Under the pieces are notes generated by a model that saw only the letters and a list, made by a program, of their open reading frames with translations, had not been told where the DNA came from and did not search any database. From the NCBI RefSeq assembly GCF_029269835.1, contig NZ_JARJBB010000003.1, positions 124,001 to 188,000 on the forward strand: a stretch of DNA of 64,000 nt, read 5' to 3'. Position numbers and translations under genes: made by a program. Origin of the DNA: Streptomyces tropicalis. Lineage in GTDB: Bacteria > Actinomycetota > Actinomycetes > Streptomycetales > Streptomycetaceae. Below are positions 26,888 to 37,717 of this stretch, piece by piece (positions within the stretch are counted from its first letter, which is position 1; each line of letters starts with the position of its first letter).

Positions 26888-26903
26888 ATCTCAGATATGA
26901 GAT
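26888..26903. promoter_or_regulatory. Operator-like dyad at the HTH-murA promoter
   Basis: ATCTCAGATATGAGAT is a perfect 6-base inverted repeat with a 4-base spacer, 13-28 bases upstream of the start codon. It overlaps a plausible -10 (GATAAC on the minus strand at 26885-26890), so bound protein would block transcription. A related dyad lies at 28084-28101. Autoregulation by the gene's own HTH is a testable inference. Confidence 0.6.
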
Positions 26904-26940
26904 GGCACATTCTGAGGGGGGCCGAACGGGTGATGCGCTG

Positions 26941-27141
26941 TCAACGGCGCTTCTCCGTGTGGGTCCGACGCCACCCGAAAGGTCCGGGCAGATCCATCGA
27001 TGTCGTACGACGTCCCGTGCTGCTGTGTGTGTGGCGGGGGCCGTGCTTGCCGCCTCCGGTGGTGATGGACCACGAATGCTTGTTGATGTTGAGCTGGACT
27101 CCGGGGAGGATCCGGAAACTCTTGCGGAACGTGAGCGGCAT
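26941..27141 (-). CDS. DUF4236-like small basic protein
   Basis: A 66-residue protein reading MPLTFRKSFRILPGVQLNIN then KHSWSITTGGGKHGPRHTHS, ending GRRTTSMDLPGPFGWRRTHT plus four residues. This is the DUF4236 pattern (F-R-K-S-F/I-LPG-V-LNI-S-SVTTG). The family is often N-terminal in longer proteins and often appears as short free peptides in Streptomyces; function unknown. ATG 27141 follows GAAGGGAAG. It lies in a gap between murA and the broken methyltransferase, on the same strand as both. Confidence 0.78.
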   Translation of the reverse strand: MPLTFRKSFRILPGVQLNINKHSWSITTGGGKHGPRHTHSSTGRRTTSMDLPGPFGWRRTHTEKRR

Positions 27142-27314
27142 GCGCGCTTCCCTTCGGGACCGTGGCGCCGGTGTCCGGCACTGCCGGGGGGGGTCCGGCC
27201 CACGTCGGATACCCCCGTTCGGCCGACTGATGGCCGAACTCCGTTTCCCGGGGCGGGAAATCGCCCCGGGTGCCCGTCCGGCGTCACCGTCACCCAGCGT
27301 CGCGGTCACCGCCG

Positions 27315-28030
27315 TCACCCCGGCGCCCGCCACGCCGGCGTGCAGCGCCAGGACAGCCGGCGCCTCGGCCGCGCGCCGGGCAGGGTCGCGCGGGCGGTGT
27401 GCGCGACGTCGGGGAAGCCCGACGCCGCCGGCCGGGTCCGCGCCGTCACGGACGCGGGGCGGGGTGGCCGGCGGCCCCGGTCGCGGAGCAGGCCGATGGC
27501 CGCCTTCGGCGGGATCGCCGCGGCGCCGAGCAGGTGGTCGCCCGGTGGCGCGGCGCGGTACGGGCCGAAGACCACCGGCGTCCCGCCGGGCGCGAGAGCC
27601 CCGCGGAAGGCGGTGAGGGCCCCGGCGAGCGGCAGGTGGTGCAGGGCGGCGACGCGGGTGAGGACGTCGCGGAGGCCGGCGGGCGGGACGCGCGGTGCGT
27701 CGCCGCGGGTGAAGACGTCCGGGGCGGCCGCCGGAGTGGGCTCGCGGGCGCGGGCGGCGATCTCCGGGCCGCTGTCGACGCCGTGCGCCACGCGGGCGCG
27801 GGTGGCCGGCCGCCGGGCCAGGTCCCGGTGCCCGAGCCCGCGTCCAGGGCGGCGCGGCCCGGGCGCCGGGGGAGCTGCCGCGGGATCCACGGGTGGCAGT
27901 GGGCGTTGTGGTCCCAGGGGTGGGCCATGTCGAAGCGGTCGAGCGCCCGCAGGGCGCGGCGGGAGAGGGCCCTCGTCCTCCGGCCCCGTCGGCGGACGCG
28001 GTCCGCATCACGATCGGGGCCGGTCGACAT
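27315..28030 (-). pseudogene. SAM-dependent methyltransferase broken by a frameshift
   Basis: Two overlapping reading frames together give one class I methyltransferase. The first frame, from ATG 28030, ends with the SAM motif AALDAGSGTG. After a 1-base deletion in a G-run (about 27824-27826) the second frame continues DLARRPATRARVAHGVDSGP (motif II), VAALHHLPLAGALTAFRGAL (motif IV/post) and the C-terminal PGDHLLGAAAIPPKAAIGLL. Restoring one base rejoins the frames as a protein of about 238 residues. It is either a true pseudogene or a sequencing error. It diverges from acnA and shares the dyad at 28084. Confidence 0.82.
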
Positions 28031-28083
28031 GGCGTCGGTCACTCCCGTCCGGGCATGACCATCCGGCCCCCATGTACTAGAGT

Positions 28084-28101
28084 TATCTCGACATCGAGAT
28101 A
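28084..28101. promoter_or_regulatory. Operator-like dyad between the methyltransferase and acnA
   Basis: TATCTCGACATCGAGATA is a perfect 7-base inverted repeat with a 4-base spacer. It shares the form ATCTCR-N4-YGAGAT with the murA-promoter dyad at 26888-26903. It lies 54 bases upstream of the methyltransferase start and 130 bases upstream of acnA, so it more probably controls the former. Confidence 0.62.
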
Positions 28102-28143
28102 TCTGCCGAGGCGCACCGCAGCCGCCACCCTGGTAAGGGTGCC

Positions 28144-28163
28144 CTAAGTAAGCCTTACCTTAG
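28144..28163. promoter_or_regulatory. Iron-box-like element upstream of acnA
   Basis: CTAAGTAAGCCTTACCTTAG has matching CTAAG/CTTAG arms and an inner TAAGCCTTA dyad. It resembles the actinobacterial DtxR/DmdR iron box (TTAGGTTAGGCTAACCTAA), matching 10 of 14 core positions by eye. A CACCCT-N4-AGGGTG hairpin (28126-28141) lies just upstream. Aconitase is an iron-sulfur enzyme, so iron control is plausible but unproven. Confidence 0.42.
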
Positions 28164-28215
28164 CGGATCGGCCGAGAGGGCATGGCGGCAGGATTGCGGT
28201 GGTACGCGCACATGA

Positions 28216-30945
<2,730 letters not shown>

Positions 30946-30968
30946 GCGGACCGGCCCCACGGGCACGA

Positions 30969-31007
30969 GAAGGGCCGCACCCCCGGCACACGGGGGTGCG
31001 GCCCTTC
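30969..31007. terminator. Terminator between acnA and the GH92 gene
   Basis: GAAGGGCCGCACCCCCG (30969-30985) and CGGGGGTGCGGCCCTTC (30991-31007) form a perfect 17-base stem with a 5-base loop, serving both convergent genes. Confidence 0.9.
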
Positions 31008-31023
31008 GCCGTACGAGGGCGCG

Positions 31024-34000
31024 TCAGGCCAGCAGCTCCACCTCCGCCAGCGTCGACGCGCCGTCCAGGACCAGGCGGTACCTCCGGTGGGCGCCCGGGG
31101 ACGCGACCGTGAAGGGGCGGGTCTGCCGGCCCCAGGCGAAGGCCTCGCCCGAGCGCCGGTCCAGGGTCGTCCAATGGGTGCCGTCCTCGGACCCCTGGAG
31201 GGTCCAGCCCGTGGGCGCCGCGGCGCGGTCCGCGGACGACGTGAGCGTGTACTGCACGGCCCGGGTGCCGCTCGGCGCGGGCAGGTCCACCGAGGTCACG
31301 GTCGCGTCGGTCGCCGAGGTGTCGTCGAACAGCGGCCCGTCGCCCCGGAGCACGTCCGTCCGCGGCGCGGGCACCTTGTCGTCCGTGGTGATCGAGGCGG
31401 GCGCCGCGTTCTTCCCGCTGCCCCACGCCGACGGCCGCGGACCCATGTCGAACTCCAGCACCCCGCCCCGGGCGAGCAGCGCGTGGGGGAGCGCCGTCGA
31501 CGTCCACGGCGACCCGTTGAGCCGCACGCCCTGCACGTAGACGTTGCGCGCGCTGTTGTGCGGCGCCTTGATCACCAGGTCGTGGCCGTTCTCCAGGTGC
31601 ACGGTCGCCCGGGTGAACAGCGGGGAGCCGATCGCGTACTCGCCGCCGCCCATCACCAGCGGGTAGAAGCCGAGGGCGGAGAAGACGTACCAGGCCGACT
31701 GCTCGCCGTTGTCCTCGTCGCCGAGGTAGCCCTGGCCGATCTCGCTGCCGGTGTAGAGGCGGGAGAGCACCTCACGGACCTTCGCCTGCGTCTTCCAGGG
31801 CTGTCCGGCCGCGTCGTACATGTAGAGCACGTGGTGCGCGACCTGGTTGGAGTGGCCGTACTGGCCCATCCGCACGTCCCGTGCCTCGGTCATCTCGTGG
31901 ATGACCCCGCCGTAGGAGCCGGCGAGCTGCGGTGACGCCGTCTCCGGGGTGGCGAAGTACGTGTCCAGCTTGTGGGCCAGGCCCGCCCGGCCGCCGTAGA
32001 GGTTGGCCAGGCCGCGGCTGTCCTGCGGTGCCGTGAAGGCGAAGCCCCAGCCGTCGGTCTCCGTGTAGTCGTAGCCCCACACGCGTGGGTCGTACCGCGC
32101 CGGGTCCAGACGCCAGGCGCCGGAGGCGTCCCTGCCCTGGAAGAAGCCGACCCGGGGGTCGAACAGCTTCACGTAGTCCCGGGCGCGGTTCAGGAAGTAC
32201 TGGGACTCGTCCCGGTAGTGCTTCTCGCCGGTCTTCCGGTAGAGGGCCTGGCCCATCCGTGCGATGCCGTAGTCGTTGACGTAGCCCTCCATCGCCCACG
32301 ACAGGCCCTCGCCGGTGGCGGTGCTGGTGTAGCCGAGGAAGGGCGAGGTGGCCATGCCCTTGCGGCCCACCCCGGAGGACGGCGGCACCACGGTCGCGTT
32401 CTTCAGGGCCGCGTCGTACGCCGCCTTCGCGTCGAAGTGCACCCCCTTCAGGTACGCGTCGGCGAACGCGACGTCGGAGGAGGTGCCCGTCATCAGGTCC
32501 GCGTAGCCCGGGGAGGACCAGCGCGAGGTCCAGCCGCCGTCCTTGTACTGCTGCACGAACCCGTCGACCATCCGGCCCGCCTGGGACGGCGTCAGCAGCG
32601 AGTACGCCGGCCAGGTGGTGCGGTAGGTGTCCCAGAAGCCGTTGTTGACGTACACCGTGCCGTCGACGATCTTCGCGCCGGTGTGCGTCGGGGTGTCCTG
32701 GCCCGGCATGGGGGAGAAGGGGGAGGCGTACCGGTCCTTGCCGCCGACCTTCTCGAAGCCGGAGTTCGGGTACAGGTGGAGCCGGTACATGCTGGAGTAC
32801 AGGGTGGTCAGCCGGTCGGGGGTCGCGCCCTCGACCTCGACCCTGCCGAGGAGCGCGTCCCAGGCGCGCTGGGCCCGGGCCCTCACGGTGTCGAAGGAGG
32901 TCCCCTCCGGGATCTCCTGGCGCAGGTTGTCCCTGGCCTGGTCGACGCTGATCAGGGAGGTTGCCAGGCGCAGGGTGACCGTGCGGCCGGCGCCCGCGGC
33001 GAACCGCATCCAGCCCTTGACGCCGTCGGCGGCCGCGCCGGTCACCGGCCGGTCGAACACGCCGTACACGAACAGCCGGGTCGCTCCCGTCGACAGACCC
33101 GACTTCACGTCCGAGAAGCCGGTGACGACCCCGTGCTCCTTGTCCAGGGTCAGCCCCGCCTGTTCGGTGACGTTGTCGAACAGCACGCTCGCGTCGGAGC
33201 CCGGGTAGGTGAAGCGCATGACGGCCGCGTGGTCGGTCGGTGTCATCTCCGCCTTCAGGCCGTTCTCGAACCGCACCCCGTAGTAGTACGGCCGGGCGGT
33301 CTCGTTCTCGTGCCGGAAGGCGAGCGCCCGCGCGGTGCGGCCGGTGTCCGGGGTGCCGGAGGCGGCCGACGGCATGAGCTGGAAGGTCTGCCGGTCGCCC
33401 ATCCAGGGACTGGGCTCGTGGCTCGCGCTGAACGCCTGCAGGGTCGGCAGGTTGTCGCCGTTGTCGGCCCGCGCGTAGTCGTAGAGCCAGCTCAGCGAAG
33501 AGGCGTTGGTGACCGGGGTCCAGAAGTTGAAGCCGTGCGGCAGCGCGGTGGCGGGGAAGTCGTTGCCGCGCGAGAAGCTGCCGCTGGAGGTGGTGCCGCG
33601 GGTGGTCAGCGCGTAGTCCGACAGGTGCGCCCGGGGCTTGTCGGGGGCGGCCGGCCGGATCGCCACGTCGTCCAGCCAGCCCCGGAACTTCGCCGGCCCG
33701 GAGGGCGCGTCGTAGGCCAGCAGGATCCGGTCGACGGTCTTGCCCGCCGCGACGGACCCGATCCGGGAGACCACGTTGTTCCACTGGTTCACGTACAGCG
33801 CCTTGGACGCGCCCTGCGCCTGCGGGCTGAGGCCGAAGCCGTGGCTGTCGGTGGCGCCCAGCCGGCTGAGGGAGCTGCCGTCGGTGAAGACCAGGTCGAC
33901 GGCCACATCGGTGGCGGCGTAGTCAAGGTCGCCGTCCGCCATCGCGGGGTACAGGCGGTAGGACAGCTGGGTGTCCCGGGTGACCTTCACGTCGACGTCG

Positions 34001-34824
34001 AAGATCTTGTTGTAGGAGTACGCGTGACCGGCGGCCGTGTGCCGGCCCGCGTAGCGCAGGGCCCGCCGACCGGTGTACCCGGCACCCGACTTGGCCGTCG
34101 GCGACCCGCTCGGGCCGCGGTCGACCAGCGAGAGCATGTTCTCGGCGGCCGGCCCGCCGCTGTCGCCCGTGGAGAGCTGGACGTCGGCGAGCTGGAGTAT
34201 GTCGCCGCCGTTGTTCTTCGTGATGTCGAGCCGGAAGTGCTGGTACTCGGCGGGCCGGTCCAGGTCGTACGGGGTGGTGTGCAGCCGCTCCGGGAAGTCC
34301 TGCCCGGTGCGGGTGTCCAGGGTCTTCCAGTCCTTGCCGTCGGTGGAGCCCTCCAGGGTCCAGTCGGCCGGGTCGCGTTCGGCGTGGTCGTTGGCGGAGG
34401 TGAGGGCGTAGCGGGTGATGTTCGCGGGCCGGTCCAGGTCGAACTCGACCCAGCCGGTGGGCGCGAAGGTCAGCCACTTGGTGCCGGCCTCGCCGTCGAC
34501 GAGGTTCTCCTTGACCTCGCCCGAGCCGGAGTTCTCGCCACTGGCGCGGAGGTCGACCACCTGGTCGTCGACGTTGCCCGGGATGCCGCTGCTGTAGCCG
34601 CCGTCCACGCCCGAGGACCGCTTGCCGCCGTCCGGCGCGGTGTCGACGGTGTCCACCCAGTCCGGCGCCGGGTCGCCGGGTTCGAACGAGGACGCGAACT
34701 CCCGGTCGGGGGCCGGAGCCCGGCCGGGCAGGGCGACGGCCGCTCCCTGGGAGCCGACGGCCATGACGAAGGCGGCCGTGACGAAGGCCGCCGGACCCCA
34801 TCTGTGCCGCACTCTGCGCTGCAT
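31024..34824 (-). CDS. Secreted GH92 alpha-mannosidase with two F5/8-type (CBM32-like) domains
   Basis: A 1266-residue exported enzyme. A signal peptide with basic n-region (MQRRVRHRWGPAAFVTAAF) cleaves near residue 38. A discoidin/F5-8C-like domain (about 85-190, GEAGTKWLTFAPTGWVEFDL and RPAEYQHFRLDITKN) is followed by a beta-domain. The GH92 catalytic region (about 410-1120) includes GFWDTYRTTWPAYSLLTPSQ and NGEQSAWYVFSALGFYP. A second F5-8C-like domain ends the protein. GH92 enzymes are calcium-dependent exo-alpha-mannosidases acting on alpha-1,2 and related linkages. It is divergent from ngcE, and a palindrome sits just before its start. Confidence 0.9.
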   Translation of the reverse strand: MQRRVRHRWGPAAFVTAAFVMAVGSQGAAVALPGRAPAPDREFASSFEPGDPAPDWVDTVDTAPDGGKRSSGVDGGYSSGIPGNVDDQVVDLRASGENSGSGEVKENLVDGEAGTKWLTFAPTGWVEFDLDRPANITRYALTSANDHAERDPADWTLEGSTDGKDWKTLDTRTGQDFPERLHTTPYDLDRPAEYQHFRLDITKNNGGDILQLADVQLSTGDSGGPAAENMLSLVDRGPSGSPTAKSGAGYTGRRALRYAGRHTAAGHAYSYNKIFDVDVKVTRDTQLSYRLYPAMADGDLDYAATDVAVDLVFTDGSSLSRLGATDSHGFGLSPQAQGASKALYVNQWNNVVSRIGSVAAGKTVDRILLAYDAPSGPAKFRGWLDDVAIRPAAPDKPRAHLSDYALTTRGTTSSGSFSRGNDFPATALPHGFNFWTPVTNASSLSWLYDYARADNGDNLPTLQAFSASHEPSPWMGDRQTFQLMPSAASGTPDTGRTARALAFRHENETARPYYYGVRFENGLKAEMTPTDHAAVMRFTYPGSDASVLFDNVTEQAGLTLDKEHGVVTGFSDVKSGLSTGATRLFVYGVFDRPVTGAAADGVKGWMRFAAGAGRTVTLRLATSLISVDQARDNLRQEIPEGTSFDTVRARAQRAWDALLGRVEVEGATPDRLTTLYSSMYRLHLYPNSGFEKVGGKDRYASPFSPMPGQDTPTHTGAKIVDGTVYVNNGFWDTYRTTWPAYSLLTPSQAGRMVDGFVQQYKDGGWTSRWSSPGYADLMTGTSSDVAFADAYLKGVHFDAKAAYDAALKNATVVPPSSGVGRKGMATSPFLGYTSTATGEGLSWAMEGYVNDYGIARMGQALYRKTGEKHYRDESQYFLNRARDYVKLFDPRVGFFQGRDASGAWRLDPARYDPRVWGYDYTETDGWGFAFTAPQDSRGLANLYGGRAGLAHKLDTYFATPETASPQLAGSYGGVIHEMTEARDVRMGQYGHSNQVAHHVLYMYDAAGQPWKTQAKVREVLSRLYTGSEIGQGYLGDEDNGEQSAWYVFSALGFYPLVMGGGEYAIGSPLFTRATVHLENGHDLVIKAPHNSARNVYVQGVRLNGSPWTSTALPHALLARGGVLEFDMGPRPSAWGSGKNAAPASITTDDKVPAPRTDVLRGDGPLFDDTSATDATVTSVDLPAPSGTRAVQYTLTSSADRAAAPTGWTLQGSEDGTHWTTLDRRSGEAFAWGRQTRPFTVASPGAHRRYRLVLDGASTLAEVELLA

Positions 34825-35291
34825 ACGAAGGCACCCTCCCTGTATTGCGCACACGCCGGACAACGTTGTCAGCATGGACGCGCAAGGAACAGTAGGGAGT
34901 CAAGTGGTCAGGCGTGTCAAGGGTGTTGGGTGCGGCATTCGGGCGCAAAGCCGCGGATTCATCCACGGGGGAACACGTGGACGAGCCACATTTCCACGAG
35001 GTCTCAACTCGGAAAAGACCGGCGGCCAACCTTGCATTTGATCTTGCTCAGCCGACCGGAAGTGGACTATACCTGTCGGCGTCCGCGAAGCCGTTCCACC
35101 GGTGGTGACCGGGCCCGGGGGATCCGGAAAGGGTGGTTCGACGTGCGAAACGCGCCGTCCTCCTTGTTTTCCGGCCAATCCCCGGTGGATGACGCACGAA
35201 GTACTTCCTGCACGACCCAGCTTCACCTGACCGCGGTGCCGGCGAGGATCCGGTTCACCGCCTGAGTCCTGGAGAAGGCGAGGACTTGAGC
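34825..35291. promoter_or_regulatory. Divergent promoter region between the GH92 gene and ngcE
   Basis: A 467-base gap with lower GC. GACAACGTTGTC (34859-34870) is a perfect 12-base palindrome of LacI-operator type, 35 bases from the GH92 start. TCCACG (34960-34965) and CGTGGA (34974-34979) form another dyad. AGTGGACTATACCTGT (35061-35076) is DasR-site-like. No gene is seen in the gap. Confidence 0.6.
35061..35076. promoter_or_regulatory. DasR-responsive-element-like site upstream of ngcE
   Basis: AGTGGACTATACCTGT matches the 16-base dre consensus A(C/G)TGGTCTAGACCA(C/G)T at 13 of 16 positions. DasR is the GntR-type repressor of GlcNAc and chitin genes in Streptomyces, and the downstream operon is a predicted chitobiose/GlcNAc importer, so site and target agree. 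Confidence 0.6.
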
Positions 35292-36737
35292 ATGGGATCC
35301 ACTTCCGCCGAGAACCCCGGCGGCGTCGGCCGCCGGGACCTGATCAAGCGGTCCGCCGCACTCGGTCTGGTCGGTGTGCCCGCCATGGGAATGCTGTCCG
35401 CGTGCGCGAGCAGCGGGGGCGGCGGCCAGGGCAAGGCCAAGGCCGGCAAGAAGACCGCGAAGAACCCGCTCGGCGTCAACGACACCGCGCGCATGGAATT
35501 CGTCCTGTTCGACGGCGGATTCGGCAAGGAGTACGGCCAGGACGCCGTACGCATCTACCAGAAGGACTTCCCCAGGGCCACGGTGAAGTTCTCCGCCACC
35601 CAGAAGATCCAGTCCACGCTCCAGCCCCGTTTCAACCAGGGCAACCCGCCGGACCTCATCGACAACTCCGGCGCCGAGCAGATGGACATGGGCGTCCTGG
35701 TCGGCAAGAACCAGCTGACCGACCTCACCCCGCTGCTGGACGCGCCCTCGTACGACGACCCGGGCAAGAAGGTCCGCGACACGCTGCGTCCCGGCATCGT
35801 GGAAATGGGCCAGTTCGACGGCAAGCCGGTCTGGATCCTCTACTACGCCTACACCGTGTACGGCGTCTGGTACTCCCAGAAGGCGCTGGACTCGCTCGAC
35901 GCGAAGTACCCCGAGACCTGGGACGAGATGCTCGCGGTCTGCGCGAAGGCCAAGAAGAAGGGCATGGCCGGCTGGACCTACGCCGGCAAGTACCCGTACT
36001 ACATCCCCTTCTCGCTCTACCCGATGATCGGGAAGGTCGGCGGCCGCGAGGTCCTCGACGCCATCGACAACCTCGAGCCGAACGCCTGGAAGCACCCGGC
36101 GGTCAAGGCCTGTTTCGAGGCGTACTACGAGCTCTACAAGAAGGGCTACATCCTCCAGGGCACCCCCGGCCTGGACCACATCCAGTCGCAGACCGCCTGG
36201 GCCAAGGGCAAGGCGCTGTTCATCCCGAACGGCTCCTGGGTCGAGAACGAGTCGGCGAACGTGATCCCGAAGGACTTCGCCCTGTCGGTGTCCGCGCCCA
36301 CCGGCCTGGACTCCTCCGACAAGATGCCCTTCGGCACCATCTGGGCCGCGGGCGGCGAGCCCTACATCGTCCCGGCCAAGGCCCAGAACCCCGAGGGCGG
36401 CATGGACCAGCTGCGCATCATGCTCAGCGAGGCGTCCTCGAAGAACTTCACCAGCAAGGTGAAGTCGCTGACCGCCTACAACGGCGGCACCACCGGCATC
36501 CCGCTCACCCCCGGCCTGAAGTCCGGCGTCGCGGCGCTGGACAAGGCGGGGTCCAACGTGGTGAATCCGCGCCTGCAGGACTGGTACGTGCAGCTCCAGA
36601 AGGAGAAGATCGGGGTGGCCGGGCTCGGCGAGATGATGGCCGGCCGTCTCACTCCGGCCGAGGCGATCAAGAAGATCCAGGGATTCGCCGACGAGGCGGC
36701 GAAGGACACGTCGATCAAGCACTACAAGCACCAGTGA
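35292..36737 (+). CDS. ngcE: Carbohydrate ABC transporter binding lipoprotein, NgcE-like
   Basis: A 481-residue binding protein. The N-terminus has a twin-arginine motif (GRRDLIKRSAALG) and a lipobox (MLSAC, Cys about 37), so it is a Tat-exported lipoprotein. A Gly/Lys linker precedes a type-I solute-binding fold (RMEFVLFDGGFGKEYGQDAV, later AKGKALFIPNGSWVENE). It is the NgcE type that delivers GlcNAc and N,N'-diacetylchitobiose; S. coelicolor SCO6005 (NgcE) is the remembered counterpart. ATG 35292 follows GGAGAAGGCGAGGAC. It heads an operon with ngcF and ngcG; no ATPase gene is present, as usual where MsiK is shared. Confidence 0.88.
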   Translation: MGSTSAENPGGVGRRDLIKRSAALGLVGVPAMGMLSACASSGGGGQGKAKAGKKTAKNPLGVNDTARMEFVLFDGGFGKEYGQDAVRIYQKDFPRATVKFSATQKIQSTLQPRFNQGNPPDLIDNSGAEQMDMGVLVGKNQLTDLTPLLDAPSYDDPGKKVRDTLRPGIVEMGQFDGKPVWILYYAYTVYGVWYSQKALDSLDAKYPETWDEMLAVCAKAKKKGMAGWTYAGKYPYYIPFSLYPMIGKVGGREVLDAIDNLEPNAWKHPAVKACFEAYYELYKKGYILQGTPGLDHIQSQTAWAKGKALFIPNGSWVENESANVIPKDFALSVSAPTGLDSSDKMPFGTIWAAGGEPYIVPAKAQNPEGGMDQLRIMLSEASSKNFTSKVKSLTAYNGGTTGIPLTPGLKSGVAALDKAGSNVVNPRLQDWYVQLQKEKIGVAGLGEMMAGRLTPAEAIKKIQGFADEAAKDTSIKHYKHQ

Positions 36738-36786
36738 GGGTCCGTCACCAGCGGCACCACCCGCCCAGAGATCGGGGTCGGCAGTA

Positions 36787-37713
36787 ATGCAGCACGGCAA
36801 GTACCGGTTCATCGTGGGGTTCCTCGCGGTACCCCTGGGACTGTACGCGCTCTTCGTGGTCTGGCCGTTCATTCAGTCCATCTACTATTCCTTCACGGAC
36901 TGGACGGGTCTGAGCCCGGAATTCAAGATGGTGGGCTTCGACAACTACAAGAGGATGCTCGACGACGAGATCTTCTGGAAGTCGCTGGAACACAGTCTGC
37001 TGTTCGCCCTGGTGCTGCCGCTGGTGACGATCAGTCTGGCGCTCTTCTTCGCCTTCATGATCAATGTGGGCGGGCGCCACCGCAGGGGCGGTCCGGTGGT
37101 CACCGGCGTCCGCGGATCGTCGTTCTACAAGATCGTCTATTTCTTCCCGCAGGTGCTGTCGATCGCGATCGTGGCCCTGCTCTTCGCCTTCGCCTACAAC
37201 CCGGACAGCGGTGCCGTCAACTCGCTGCTGCGCGGGATCGGCCTGGACTCCGTGCAGCCGCTGTGGCTGGGCGACCCCAGCCTCGCCCTGTGGTGCGTGA
37301 TGGCGGTGCTCGTCTGGTCCACGGTCGGCTTCTTCGTGGTCCTCTTCTCGGCCGGCATGGCCTCCGTCCCGGCCGAGCTCTACGAGGCCGCCCTGCTGGA
37401 CGGAGCCGGCCGGGCGAAGACCTTCTTCAAGCTCACCCTGCCGCTGCTCTGGGACACCGTGCAGTCCGGCTGGGTCTACATGGGCATCCTCGCCCTGGGC
37501 GCGGAGTCCTTCGCCGTCGTGCAGATCATGACGACCGGCCCGGGCGGCCCCGACTACTCGACCACCGTCATGGTCCTGTACGTGTACCAGAAGGCGTTCC
37601 GCGACGGGCAGGCCGCCTACGCCACCACCATCGGCGTCGCCCTGCTCGTCGTCACGCTGGCCTTCGCCGCCGTGGTGATGCGGCTGGGACGGCGCGAGCG
37701 GCTGGAGTTCTGA
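36787..37713 (+). CDS. ngcF: Sugar ABC transporter permease, NgcF-like
   Basis: A 308-residue MalF-type inner-membrane permease with six transmembrane segments starting at GFLAVPLGLYALFVVWPFIQ. The EAA coupling loop that contacts the ATPase is LYEAALLDGAGRAKTFFKLT near residue 200. It lies 49 bases downstream of ngcE and 4 bases before ngcG. It forms the heterodimeric channel for chito-oligosaccharides with NgcG. Confidence 0.92.
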   Translation: MQHGKYRFIVGFLAVPLGLYALFVVWPFIQSIYYSFTDWTGLSPEFKMVGFDNYKRMLDDEIFWKSLEHSLLFALVLPLVTISLALFFAFMINVGGRHRRGGPVVTGVRGSSFYKIVYFFPQVLSIAIVALLFAFAYNPDSGAVNSLLRGIGLDSVQPLWLGDPSLALWCVMAVLVWSTVGFFVVLFSAGMASVPAELYEAALLDGAGRAKTFFKLTLPLLWDTVQSGWVYMGILALGAESFAVVQIMTTGPGGPDYSTTVMVLYVYQKAFRDGQAAYATTIGVALLVVTLAFAAVVMRLGRRERLEF

Positions 37714-37717
37714 GCAG

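Noticed and set aside
31024..34824. Assigning the exact catalytic Glu/Asp of the GH92 enzyme
   Set aside because: I could not align the family reliably by eye, so no residue is named.
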